Positions 9,648 to 18,593 of a stretch of DNA of 64,000 nucleotides are shown one piece after another. The position numbers and the translations under genes are program-made. The DNA is from G963663495 sp963663495 (lineage in GTDB: Bacteria > Bacteroidota > Rhodothermia > Rhodothermales > Bin80), in NCBI GenBank assembly GCA_963663495.1, contig OY760427.1, forward strand, positions 5,270,001 to 5,334,000, written 5' to 3'. Below the pieces are notes generated by a model. It saw only the letters and a program-made list of their open reading frames with translations. It was not told the origin of the DNA and ran no database searches. How positions within the stretch are numbered: position 1 is the stretch's first letter; each line of letters starts with the position of its first letter.

Positions 9648-10819
9648 TGACGGACACGAGCGTATTGGGTGGCAGGACACTGGAGTGCTTCCTGCAGGAC
9701 TATTGGCAGCAGCGGCCGCTGTTGTTACGAAATGCTATGCCTGGCTTCGCGTCGCCAATCGCGCCGGAGGATCTGTTGGGATTGGCTTGCGAGCCGGACG
9801 CACTGGCGCGCATAATATTGGAAAGCGAAGGAATGTATCCATGGGAAGTGCGGTTCGGACCGTTCCGGGAGGAGGATTTTGCGGATCTGCCGCGCAATGG
9901 ATGGACCATTCTGGTGCAGGAGGTGGATCGATACATAGACGATGTTCGGGATTTGCTCACTCCTTTCCGGTTTGCACCTAACTGGCGGCTAGACGACATA
10001 CAGGTAAGCTACGCCGCTCCTGGTGGCAACGCCGGCCCGCATATTGATAGCTACGATGTCTTTCTGCTGCAAGGCATGGGCCGACGGGAATGGCGAATCG
10101 GTGGGGCACCCGAGCCCGGAGATGCTCCCATGCAGGAAGATCTGGACCTGTCGTTGCTCAAAGGCTTCACGGTCGCCTCCCGGTGGGTGTTAGAGCCAGG
10201 AGACATGTTGTACCTGCCGCCCCGATACGCGCACTTAGGTATTGCTTTGGAACCGTGCCTGACGTATTCGATCGGGTTTCGTGCGCCGCTGAAGCGCACG
10301 CTCGTGGAACGATACCTAGAGTATACAGCATCGAAAATGGAACCCGGCCTGCAACTGTCGGACCGGGGCCGTGACGCAAGCTCTGACCCGGGATTGATTG
10401 ATGAAGAGACTGTTGGAGATGTTATAAAAACCATTCGTGATGCCGCCTGCGACGAAGCTTGCCTAACGGAATGGTTCGGCAGGTTTGTCACGGCATCAGA
10501 ACGGGGAACGGAGCCATGCCCTCCAGACACAAGACAGAGTTCGGCGGAGGTGGGCATGGCATTAGCACATGGCGCAGAGCTCCTGCGGCATGCTGTACCG
10601 CATTTTGCTTACGCGCAACGAGAAGGAAGCACGTGGCTTTTTGCCTGCGGTCAGTCCTATCGCCTGCCACCGGAGCTTATGTATGCAGGAAAACTGTTGT
10701 CGGGCCCTCAGCGGTTGAACGCGGAAACGCTTGGACCGCGCCTCGGTGATCGCGTATTTCTTCAACTTCTTGCCACTTTGGTCAACGATGGTGCCTTGGA
10801 GATCTATAGCGCAGGATAG
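9647..10819 (+). CDS. JmjC/cupin-type 2-oxoglutarate oxygenase, RoxA (YcfD)-like ribosomal oxygenase
   Basis: 390 residues. The N-terminal FLQDYWQQRPLLLRNAMP is the usual opening of the family. The cupin core shows an HxD iron pair in GPHIDSYDVFLLQ and a distal His in YLPPRYAHLGIALE. Winged-helix-like sequence follows. Characterised relatives hydroxylate an arginine of ribosomal protein L16 using Fe(II), O2 and 2-oxoglutarate. Start ATG 9647 overlaps the stop of the zinc-ribbon gene. L16 as substrate is inferred from family membership. Confidence 0.87.
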   Translation: MTDTSVLGGRTLECFLQDYWQQRPLLLRNAMPGFASPIAPEDLLGLACEPDALARIILESEGMYPWEVRFGPFREEDFADLPRNGWTILVQEVDRYIDDVRDLLTPFRFAPNWRLDDIQVSYAAPGGNAGPHIDSYDVFLLQGMGRREWRIGGAPEPGDAPMQEDLDLSLLKGFTVASRWVLEPGDMLYLPPRYAHLGIALEPCLTYSIGFRAPLKRTLVERYLEYTASKMEPGLQLSDRGRDASSDPGLIDEETVGDVIKTIRDAACDEACLTEWFGRFVTASERGTEPCPPDTRQSSAEVGMALAHGAELLRHAVPHFAYAQREGSTWLFACGQSYRLPPELMYAGKLLSGPQRLNAETLGPRLGDRVFLQLLATLVNDGALEIYSAG

Positions 10820-10840
10820 CAGGGCGACCGTGCTATCTGC
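10811..10840 (+). terminator. Possible hairpin terminator after the oxygenase gene
   Basis: GATAGCA and TGCTATC form a perfect 7-bp stem (extendable by flanking GCAG/CTGC) over a GC-rich loop, overlapping the oxygenase stop codon. There is no clear U-tract, so intrinsic termination is uncertain. Confidence 0.35.
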
Positions 10841-11006
10841 GTACCGTTCAAGCACCGCGATAGAAAAGCAGGATGCAGGATGGTGGTACAGCGGTCACAT
10901 CCACGCCGATCTTAAGGTATAGGTACCGGAGTCAGCATGCGATGCTCGCGGGCCAAGATTGGGGCGGTGGATGTGTCCGACCAGGGATTTGCCAAGACTT
11001 AAGAAT

Positions 11007-12464
11007 GGGAATTATATACGTGAGTGACCAACTGTACACAGTGAGGCACTAGTATCAATTTCACGGGTCATAGGGGTCGGTAACCCGAACGCCCCTCGCC
11101 GTGCAGAAGCCCCAATCCCGGAGGCCAGTATGTTTGCAGCCGCATTCAGGTCTGCATGATCCGCATGTCCACAGGACATACACGTGAATGTGCTCTGCGT
11201 CTTACGGTTACTCGCTTCTGTGTGCCCACACACAGAACACCGCTGACTGGTATAGGCAGCGGTAACCTTTATCACCTTGCGGCACTTATAGCCCAGCATC
11301 TGATCCAGCTGGCCCCAACCTGTTCGCAGTATTCCACGGTTGAGGCCAGACTTCTGTCTGACGTTTGTGCCAAAGCTCTCCATCGTCCCCTTAGCTGAAC
11401 GTGTCATCGCTTTGATCTTTAGGTCCTCCAGTATCACCGTTGAGGAGCATTTGGCAATACTGCGACTTACCTGGTGGTTCGCATTCTTGAGGATGTTAGC
11501 ACGCTTGCGCTGTATGCGGGCGATTCTATGCTTCCGCCTGTTACGACGGTTGGAGCCTTTCTTCTGTCTCGCCAGTCTTCGCTGATGCCGCTTCAACTTG
11601 GCATCAAGACGCTTGGTATCCGGTTGTCTGATAATGCTTGTATCGCCCTCTGTGGAGACCATAGCGACCTGCCCGCAATTACGGTCAATGCCTACAGCAC
11701 TGCCGGTATCCTCTATTACAGGTGCCTCAATCTTGTAGCAGATGACAGCATACCATTTGCCGGCGTTCTTCTTTACAGTGGCTTTGATGGGTATACCATC
11801 AGGGTACGGGTTGCCTCCCCGCCTGCGGAGCGCCATATATCCCACTTTCGGGATATACAGCTTGCCATCCCGAACCCTTACGTTATCCGGGATCGTGAAC
11901 GAAGGCGTACTACCACGTCTGGAATGGAATCTCGGTCTTCTCTTACCTTCCTTGAAGAATGCCTTCCATGCATCCGCCTGATATTTCAATGTGTATCTAA
12001 CGACACCAAAGGAGTATTCAGGTAGCCACTCGACCGTACGGCGCAGTGCCGTGAACCGCTTCCCCAGCGAGAAGAAGCTTACCGAGGGCGGCTTCTCTCC
12101 AGCCTCTTTCGCTTTCTTGTAGGCCTCGCTCTGCTCTGCGAGGATGGCATTCCACACAAACCTACACGCACCCGCTAATCCAGCAAGTTGCTTGGCGTTA
12201 CTTCGACTTCCGGGCAACAGCCTGTATGTGATATTGCGGTATGCACTAACCGTTTCGGGCATGGCACTGTGATATATAACTCCCTAATATATGAAAATTA
12301 TATTCCATGCGTACCCACGTGTTGAGTTATTTGAAATAATTGCAGTCTTTTCGTGAAAAGCGGGAACCGATTATGAACAACTGGCGAAAGCCATCCTGTC
12401 TGCACCACCAAAGCACAATAAGTAACTCCTGCGAAAACGCGTGGCATTCAGCCATATAACTCCC
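11007..12464 (-). mobile_element. tnpB transposon, copy A (TIR plus 8-bp target duplication)
   Basis: 1458 bp. The tnpB-distal end reads GGGAATTATATAC (plus strand 11007) and the other end is the inverted GGGAGTTATATGGC (outer base 12464). Both are flanked by the direct repeat TTAAGAAT (10999-11006 and 12465-12472). A MITE-like module (about 12290-12464) is fused upstream of tnpB, and a second internal terminus-like sequence (GGGAGTTATATATC on the minus strand) lies just before the tnpB start. IS200/IS605 elements do not make target duplications, so this is not a standard member. Confidence 0.88.
11012..12262 (-). CDS. tnpB: TnpB RNA-guided nuclease homologue, intact copy A
   Basis: 416 residues. 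RuvC-like catalytic residues are D193 in AVGIDRNCG, E279 in VILEDLKIKAM and D371 in HADLNAAANIL. The zinc finger has C342/C345 and C361/C364. The N-terminal helical region ends near residue 120. In characterised TnpB proteins this core cuts DNA guided by an RNA derived from the element's right end. Here the stop codon lies 5 bp from the element end, so any guide-RNA scaffold must overlap the 3' coding sequence. No Y1 tyrosine transposase accompanies it. Confidence 0.93.
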   Translation of the reverse strand: MPETVSAYRNITYRLLPGSRSNAKQLAGLAGACRFVWNAILAEQSEAYKKAKEAGEKPPSVSFFSLGKRFTALRRTVEWLPEYSFGVVRYTLKYQADAWKAFFKEGKRRPRFHSRRGSTPSFTIPDNVRVRDGKLYIPKVGYMALRRRGGNPYPDGIPIKATVKKNAGKWYAVICYKIEAPVIEDTGSAVGIDRNCGQVAMVSTEGDTSIIRQPDTKRLDAKLKRHQRRLARQKKGSNRRNRRKHRIARIQRKRANILKNANHQVSRSIAKCSSTVILEDLKIKAMTRSAKGTMESFGTNVRQKSGLNRGILRTGWGQLDQMLGYKCRKVIKVTAAYTSQRCSVCGHTEASNRKTQSTFTCMSCGHADHADLNAAANILASGIGASARRGAFGLPTPMTREIDTSASLCTVGHSRI

Positions 12465-12609
12465 TTAAGAATCACGCAGACAAGCCATCCTGCCAAGCGT
12501 GGATGTAACAGCGAACGGTGCCTCCCCCTTTGGCGAACGGGACTTCAGCCGAGTAGATCTTGTTGCACTATGAAGGCAGGAGGCAGCATACAGCGAAGGC
12601 CGGTCCTGC
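12465..12609. other. Short spacer between element A and the IS1634 array
   Basis: It starts with the TTAAGAAT target duplication of element A and ends with CTGC (12606-12609), the target duplication of the IS1634 array. No gene is seen. Confidence 0.5.
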
Positions 12610-12824
12610 CCTAACTTCGCCATCCGGTCAGGGAAAACGCTGAGTTCCGTCTCCAATTCTCCCGTTTTTCCCTCCTAATAGGGCTATTTCGGCTAAATTC
12701 GGCGTTTTTCGATCTTTTTAGCCGACTTTTTTGGAAAAGGCAATGTGGTGCTATCGCGGTGTGGACGGGCACCTCCCCCCAACCACCCCGGTACCTTACC
12801 CCGTACCTATTCCACACCCCGATC

Positions 12825-14702
12825 ATGTTTATCCGAAACCGACCCTACAAACGTAAAGACGGTAAGAAATGCAACAGCTTTGCCCTCATCGAATCCTATC
12901 GCAAAGACGGTACCTCCAAACACCGCACCCTCCTTAATCTCGGCCCGAACTTCAACATCCCCCGCAGTCTGTGGGGGGAGCTGACCCATTGCGTTACTGC
13001 CCGACTCAAAGGGAAAGCTATCCTCCCTTTCCAGAATCATGAAGCCTTTCTCAATGCGGTCGACGACATCGTTGCACATCTCGAAAGCAAGGGCTACGAC
13101 ATCCATCGCACATCCCATCAGCAACACCTCATTGATCCAGAGAAAACAACCCATCCCGATTCCCGGACCGTCGGCGGAGAACGACTGATCCTTCAGACAT
13201 TGGAACAGCTCGGACTGGCTGTACTGCTACGTTCGCTCAACTTCTGCGAGAAACACGTCAAGCTCTGCTGTGCGCTGATCGTCGGACGTATGCTCCACCC
13301 GGGCAGTGAACGAGAAACGCATAAATGGCTGTGTAAAACCTCCAGTGTTCTGCAGCTTCTGGATTTGGAACCCCCGAGTCTCAACACCCTCTATCGTTGC
13401 ACCGATCTGATCCACAAGCACATGGATGAGATCCTGGAGAAACTCTTTGGCATTACCAAAGCGGTATTGCAGTTTGAAGAAACGATCGTCTTTTATGATT
13501 TAACCAATACCTATTACCACGGCAAGAAGAAAGGGAAGTTGTTGTCGCATGGGCGCAGCAAGGAGAAGCGCAGTGATTGTCCGTTGGTTACGCTGGCACT
13601 CACCCTGGATGGTTCGGGGTTCCCACGCAATGTGCAGATCCTGCCGAGCAATGCAGGGGAACCGGCAACGCTCAAAGAGGCGATTGAGAAACTAAACGGC
13701 GCTACTCCCACAGTGATTATGGACTCCGGCATTGCGACGGAGCAGAATCTGCAGTACCTGAAAGAACAGGGACTGAACTGGATCACCGTGGAGCGTTCCA
13801 AAGCCCCTCCATTCCCCGAAAACAAGCCGGATCAACAGTTTACGACCGCAGGGGGAGTCAAGATCAAAGCCTGGAAGATCACCAAAAAGGAAAAAGATGT
13901 TGAAGATGTTGAAGAGGAAAAAGACGTTGAAGATAATGCGGAACTGCGCGTGTTTGTGCACAGTGAGGCTAAGCAGGCGAAGGAGGATCAGATCCTTGAA
14001 ACCCAATGCAAGAAGTTTGTGAAGGCGCCCAATACACTACATGAGGGACTCTCGAAACCCCGGTACTTGAAGAACTATGAAAAGGTCACGATAAAGGTTG
14101 GTCGTCTGAAGGAAAAGTACAAGAAGGTCTCACACCTGTATGAGGTAGAGGTCAGCAAGAAGGAGGGCACCAAGCATGCAGCATCCGTTACGGTGACCCG
14201 GCGTGCTTCGCATGCGCGTCGCACCCAGGCCAGCGGAGGGTATGTGCTTCGGACCAGTCATACCGAATGGTCGGTGGAAAAGGTTGCACGAACCTACTGG
14301 CGACTTACAGAGATTGAGCGCACATTCAGAGTCATGAAATCGGACCTCGGTCTACGGCCCATCTACCACAGCAGAGATGACCGCATTGAAGGGCATCTGT
14401 TCATCACGGTACTGGCTTATCATGCTGCCCATCTGGTTCGCACCAGACTCAAGGAACACGGGATTCATGATAGTTGGGCGACGATCCGAGACAGGTTGAA
14501 CAGGATTCGTCGGATTACGACCAAGATGGTTAAGAACCAATATCGGTACCTGATCACGGAGGTGGATCAGGATCTGCCTCCGAGTATGGTACAGTTCTTT
14601 GCGGTACTGGGATACGTGTATGATCCGGATGCGACCCGCACCGTGACCGAGCATGTGGAGGAAGCGAGTGCACCGGTGAGCCAGAAGCCTCCAGACTCAT
14701 GA
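12825..14702 (+). CDS. IS1634-family DDE transposase
   Basis: 625 residues from ATG 12825 (MFIRNRPYKRKDGKK); the frame is open upstream but that part is not conserved in style. The catalytic core shows FYDLTNTYYHG, a DDE-type Asp, then VIMDSGIA with a second Asp. The terminal region has YWRLTEIERTFRVMKSDLGLRPIYH, containing the Glu of the IS4-like YREK-type signature. It should move its own CCTAAC-ended element by cut and paste. The lysine/glutamate-rich insert near 13890-13940 differs in length from the copy at 33-35 kb. The reading frame is intact. Confidence 0.92.
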   Translation: MFIRNRPYKRKDGKKCNSFALIESYRKDGTSKHRTLLNLGPNFNIPRSLWGELTHCVTARLKGKAILPFQNHEAFLNAVDDIVAHLESKGYDIHRTSHQQHLIDPEKTTHPDSRTVGGERLILQTLEQLGLAVLLRSLNFCEKHVKLCCALIVGRMLHPGSERETHKWLCKTSSVLQLLDLEPPSLNTLYRCTDLIHKHMDEILEKLFGITKAVLQFEETIVFYDLTNTYYHGKKKGKLLSHGRSKEKRSDCPLVTLALTLDGSGFPRNVQILPSNAGEPATLKEAIEKLNGATPTVIMDSGIATEQNLQYLKEQGLNWITVERSKAPPFPENKPDQQFTTAGGVKIKAWKITKKEKDVEDVEEEKDVEDNAELRVFVHSEAKQAKEDQILETQCKKFVKAPNTLHEGLSKPRYLKNYEKVTIKVGRLKEKYKKVSHLYEVEVSKKEGTKHAASVTVTRRASHARRTQASGGYVLRTSHTEWSVEKVARTYWRLTEIERTFRVMKSDLGLRPIYHSRDDRIEGHLFITVLAYHAAHLVRTRLKEHGIHDSWATIRDRLNRIRRITTKMVKNQYRYLITEVDQDLPPSMVQFFAVLGYVYDPDATRTVTEHVEEASAPVSQKPPDS

Positions 14703-15507
14703 CGCATGGTCCCTTCACAACGGTTGAGATAGCGTACTCCAGATGGAGCCACCAGAGCTACGTCCGATGGAAACGATCCTGGATAGATCGCGGCAAAACA
14801 CCAGGCAATAAGGGACTCAAACCACCCTAAACCAACTCCAACCGATCCGGTAAATCTCACCATCCATTGCTCCTGAAAAAAACGGTCCAAATATGGCCAC
14901 GGGAGAATTCCGTAGGTTAGTAGCACTACTATATGGCGAAGTTAGGTTGAAGGACATCTGTTCATCACGGTACTGGCTTATCATGCTGCCCATCTGGTTC
15001 GCACCAGACTCAAGGAACACGGGATTCATGATAGTTGGGCGACGATCCGAGACAGGTTGAACAGGGTTCGTCGGATTACGACCAAGATGGTTAAGAACCA
15101 ATATCGGTACCTGATCACGGAGGTGGATCAGGATCTGCCTCCGAGTATGGTACAGTTCTTTGCGGTACTGGGATACGTGTATGATCCGGATGAGACCCGC
15201 ACCGTGACCGAGCATGTGGAGGAAGCGAGTGCATCGGTGAGCCAGAAGCCTCCAGACTCATGACGATTGGTCCCTTCACAACGGTTGAGATAGCGTACTC
15301 CAGATGGAGCCACCAGAGCTACGTCCGATGGAAACGATCCTGGATAGATCGCGGCAAAACACCAGGCAATAAGGGACTCAAACCACCCTAAACCAACTCC
15401 AACCGATCCGGTAAATCTCACCATCCATTGCTCCTGAAAAAAACGGTCCAAATATGGCCACGGGAGAATTCCGTAGGTTAGTAGCACTACTATATGGCGA
15501 AGTTAGG
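14386..15507 (+). repeat. 561-bp tandem duplication of the IS1634 3' end
   Basis: 14386-14946 and 14947-15507 are equal in length and nearly identical. The second copy starts directly after the terminal GTTAGG of the first and carries the last codons of the transposase, the downstream region and the terminus. Confidence 0.88.
14947..15263 (+). pseudogene. 3' fragment of the IS1634 transposase
   Basis: It encodes only the final hundred or so residues of the transposase (GHLFITVLAYHA... to VSQKPPDS) with no start or catalytic Asp residues. It is part of the tandem duplication. Confidence 0.88.
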
Positions 15508-15780
15508 CTGCGGTTCATTGGACGTTCGGAACACTCTGTGAATCGGCATTCCGTGCATCGGCGTTCGCGACCCATAGCAACCTTTGGCAGCGATACATCA
15601 TTACCATATTTCACAATCACGACATTCTCTGCACACCGTTTGGGAGGGACAGGCAATGTTGCCGGCGGTTTTATGGACCTACGTTTGCAGCGTTCCAGAA
15701 TCGAATCGGCATATCGGGTGCATTCCCGGGCCCAATTGGAAAATGCGAAGTTCATCAGATGGATTGCACATGGCGAATAG
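15508..15780 (+). pseudogene. Possible C-terminal remnant of an unknown gene cut by IS1634
   Basis: The frame is open from the IS1634 boundary to TAG at 15778-15780, about 90 codons ending LENAKFIRWIAHGE. The stop overlaps the NUDIX start by 11 bases, the arrangement expected of a preceding operon gene. I do not recognise the family. The amino-acid composition is protein-like but there is no native start. Confidence 0.3.
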
Positions 15781-16321
15781 CTGGCAGCGGCTGAGCAGTA
15801 CACCCTGCGGGGAGTATTCAATTTTCAACGTTCGACGGGACAGGAGCAGGTCTCCAAGAACGGGAGTCGAACACGACTTCTTTGTGATTGAGGCGCCGGA
15901 CTGGGTCAATGTGGCACCGCTTACATGTGACGGGCGGCTGGTCTGCGTGCGGCAGTTTCGCCACGGGGTTCGTCAATTTTCGTTGGAATTGCCGGGAGGT
16001 TTAGTTGATGCTGGGGAAACTGCCGCGCAGGCCGCCTTGCGCGAGATGAGGGAAGAGACCGGGTACGCTGCGCCGCAGGTCATCCCCATCGGTGCAATGG
16101 TGCCCAATAGCGCGCTGCAAGCCAATCGCTGTCACTTTTTTGTAGCTCCCAATGCTACAGCAAATGGAGTACAGCAACTGGATACTGCGGAGGACATTGA
16201 AATCGTATTGATAGATCCCGACGACATACCTAAGATGATCACATCCGGGGTCATTAATAACGGGATCATGATTGCAGCCTTTTATTATTACGAGCTATAC
16301 CGCCGAGGCCGGTTGAAGTAG
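15770..16321 (+). CDS. NUDIX hydrolase, ADP-ribose pyrophosphatase-like
   Basis: 183 residues from ATG 15770. The NUDIX box GGLVDAGETAAQAALREMRE continuing ETGY fits Gx5Ex7REUxEExGU, near residues 80-103. The preceding VRQFRHGVRQFSLELPGG is the pattern of ADP-sugar pyrophosphatases. It likely hydrolyses a nucleoside diphosphate linked to another group, using Mg2+. It lies between the IS1634 array and tnpB element B, and its upstream neighbour appears to have been truncated by the IS. Confidence 0.87.
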   Translation: MANSWQRLSSTPCGEYSIFNVRRDRSRSPRTGVEHDFFVIEAPDWVNVAPLTCDGRLVCVRQFRHGVRQFSLELPGGLVDAGETAAQAALREMREETGYAAPQVIPIGAMVPNSALQANRCHFFVAPNATANGVQQLDTAEDIEIVLIDPDDIPKMITSGVINNGIMIAAFYYYELYRRGRLK

Positions 16322-16438
16322 GGATGTACATACCAAAGCGAGTCATCATCAACGCACATAGTGACTATATCGTATAGGTGTAACTAGGAATTACAGATAT
16401 GGGCGAAACCGTGTCGTATTGATGCTTGTGCAACATAT

Positions 16439-17897
16439 GGGCATTATATACGTGAGTGACCAACTGTACACAGTGAGGCACTTGTATCAATTTCACGGGT
16501 CATAGGGGTCGGTAACCCGAACGCCCCTCGCCGTGCAGAGGCCCCAATCCCGGAGGCCAGTATGTTCGCATCCGCATTCAGGTCTGCATGATCCGCATGT
16601 CCACAGGACATACACGTGAATTTGCTCCGTGTCTTACGGGTACTCGCTTCTGTGTGCCCACACACAGAACACCGCTGACTGCTATAGGCAGCGGTAACCT
16701 TTATCACCTTGCGGCACTTATAGCACAGCATCTGATCCAGCTGACCCCAACCTGTTCGCAGTATCTCACGGTTGAGGCCAGACTTCTGTCTGACGTTTGT
16801 ACCAAAGCTCTCCATCGTCCCCTTAGCTGAACGTGTCATCGCTTTGATCTTCAGGTCCTCCAGTATCACCGTTGAGGAGCAATTGGCAATACTGCGACTT
16901 ACCTTGTGGTTCGCATTCTTGAGGACGTTAGCACGCTTGCGCTGCATGCGGGCGATTCTATGCTTCCGCCTGTTTCGACGGTTGGAGCCTTTCTTCTGTC
17001 TCGCCAGTCTTCGCTGATGCCGCTTCAACTTGGCATCAAGACGCTTGGTATCCGGTTGTCTGATAATGCTTGTATCGCCCTCTGTGGAGACCATAGCGAC
17101 CTGCCCGCAATTACGGTCAATGCCTACAGCACCGCCGGTATCCTCTATTACAGGTGCCTCCATCTTGTAGCAGATGACAGCATACCCTTTGCCGGCGTTC
17201 TTCTTTACAGTGGCTTTGACGGGTATACCATCAGGGTACGGGTTGTCTCCCCGCCTGCGGAGCGCCATATATCCCACTTTCGGGATATACAGCTTGCCAT
17301 CCCGAACCCTTACGTTATCCGGGATCGTGAACGAAGGCGTACTACGCACGTCTGGAATGGAATCTCGGTCTTCTCTTACCCTCCTTGAAGAATGCCTTCC
17401 ATGCATCCGCCTGATATTTCAACGTGTATCTAACTACACCAAAGGAGTATTCAGGTAGCCACTCGACCGTGCTGCGCAGCGCCGTGAACCGCTTCCCCAG
17501 CGAGAAGAAGCTTACCGAGGGCGGCTTCTCTCCAGCCTCTTTCGCTTTCCTGTACGCCTCGCTCTGCTCTGCGAGGATGGCATTCCACACAAACCTACAC
17601 GCACCCGCTAATCCAGCAAGGTGCTTGGCTTTACTCCGACTTCCGGGCAACAGCCTGTATGTGATATTGCGGTATGCACTAACCGTTTCGGGCATGGCAC
17701 TGTGGTATATAACCCCATAATATATGGCAATTATATAGCATGCATACCCACGTGTTGAGGTATTTGAAATAATTGCAGTCTTTTCGTGAACAGCGGGAAC
17801 CGATTATGAACAACTGGCGAAAGCCATCCTGTCTGCACCACCAAAGCACAAAAAGTAACTCCTGCGAAAACGCGTGGCATTCAGCCATATAACTCCC
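16439..17897 (-). mobile_element. tnpB transposon, copy B (TIR plus 8-bp target duplication)
   Basis: 1459 bp bounded by GGGCATTATATAC and the inverted GGGAGTTATATGGC, flanked by the direct repeat CAACATAT at 16431-16438 and 17898-17905. The MITE-like module lies at about 17720-17897, as in copy A. The tnpB reading frame is broken. Confidence 0.87.
16444..17695 (-). pseudogene. tnpB: tnpB copy B, disrupted by a one-base insertion
   Basis: An extra base near 17347 (GACGTGCGTAGT where intact copies read GACGTGGTAGT) shifts the frame after residue 116. The N-terminal 117 codons and the C-terminal 300 are therefore in different frames. The RuvC residues and both CxxC pairs remain encoded downstream. 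There is also an Ala-to-Asp change in DLNADANI. Confidence 0.9.
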
Positions 17898-18216
17898 CAA
17901 CATATCGAACACGAGCAAAGAAATGGCTGCACCAGGCATATTGGCCGTACCGCGCAGCAAGACAACCGGATGCTACACAGACAAAAAGCGACCGCTACCC
18001 ATCCACTATTCAATCGTAGGGTCAAGCCGATCACCAATCGCGTCCTTGAGCTCAATGGAATTATGCCCCCGATACTCGGCTGATCGAAAACATCGTTTAT
18101 CAGCGTACTTTGGGCATGTGCTTGCTGTGTTTCCGGCGAACCTAAAGGCCAATTGTGATTCCAATTTATCTCGCTTCTGATGGCCGAACCCAGAATTGAC
18201 ACCCGATCAGAAAGTA
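17898..18216. other. Intergenic, no supported gene
   Basis: It begins with the target duplication of element B and ends at the decayed ISNCY terminus. Short frames exist on both strands but none shows a family or a credible start. Confidence 0.45.
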
Positions 18217-18365
18217 ATTGCCAGAAAAAGGTATGAGGGCTGGAAAACGGCGAATCAAGGCCGTTTGATACTCGTTCTATCCATCTGTAAGCGTGACGTT
18301 TACAGATGGATATGAGCCATACCGTATCTTGCACATTGCAGAATATTCGTATCCGTACGGTGAAG
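18217..18365 (+). repeat. Decayed left end of an ISNCY element
   Basis: It matches 49437-49565, the left end of the intact ISNCY element, with scattered changes. It keeps TGCCAGAAAAAGGT and a hairpin with TATCCATCTGTAA pairing to TTACAGATGGATA. No transposase follows. Confidence 0.8.
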
Positions 18366-18593
18366 TACATGGTAAAGCGGGCTTAGCATTGGTCTGCGTA
18401 GTCCGCTTGTAGAGCTTAGTTCAAGGTGATTATACGCCGGGTTTGGTGTGCCGATATGGGAATTTCGGAGTGGTGTGCAGCTTATCGTCCAGGCGCCTGA
18501 ACGCAGTCAGCAATCAGCGCTTTGGGGGACAATAAACATGGGTTCTAGGGAGAAGAATCGGAACATTGTGGAGGGCGCACATGCACGTAAATC
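18366..18593. other. Intergenic, no supported gene
   Basis: This region lies between the ISNCY remnant and IS66 debris. No gene is recognised. Confidence 0.4.

Larger units (their letters stand above)
12610..15507 (+). mobile_element. IS1634-family element with duplicated 3' end
   Basis: The left terminus CCTAACTTCGCCAT (12610) is matched by the inverted ATGGCGAAGTTAGG at 14946 and again at 15507. CTGC flanks the whole block (12606-12609 and 15508-15511), the likely 4-bp target duplication. A complete element occupies 12610-14946. The final 561 bp are repeated in tandem. Confidence 0.85.

Noticed and set aside
11474..12025. 183-residue frame antisense to tnpB, repeated in most copies
   Set aside because: It follows the tnpB sequence exactly on the opposite strand and has no family features. 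Its openness is explained by the codon usage of tnpB.
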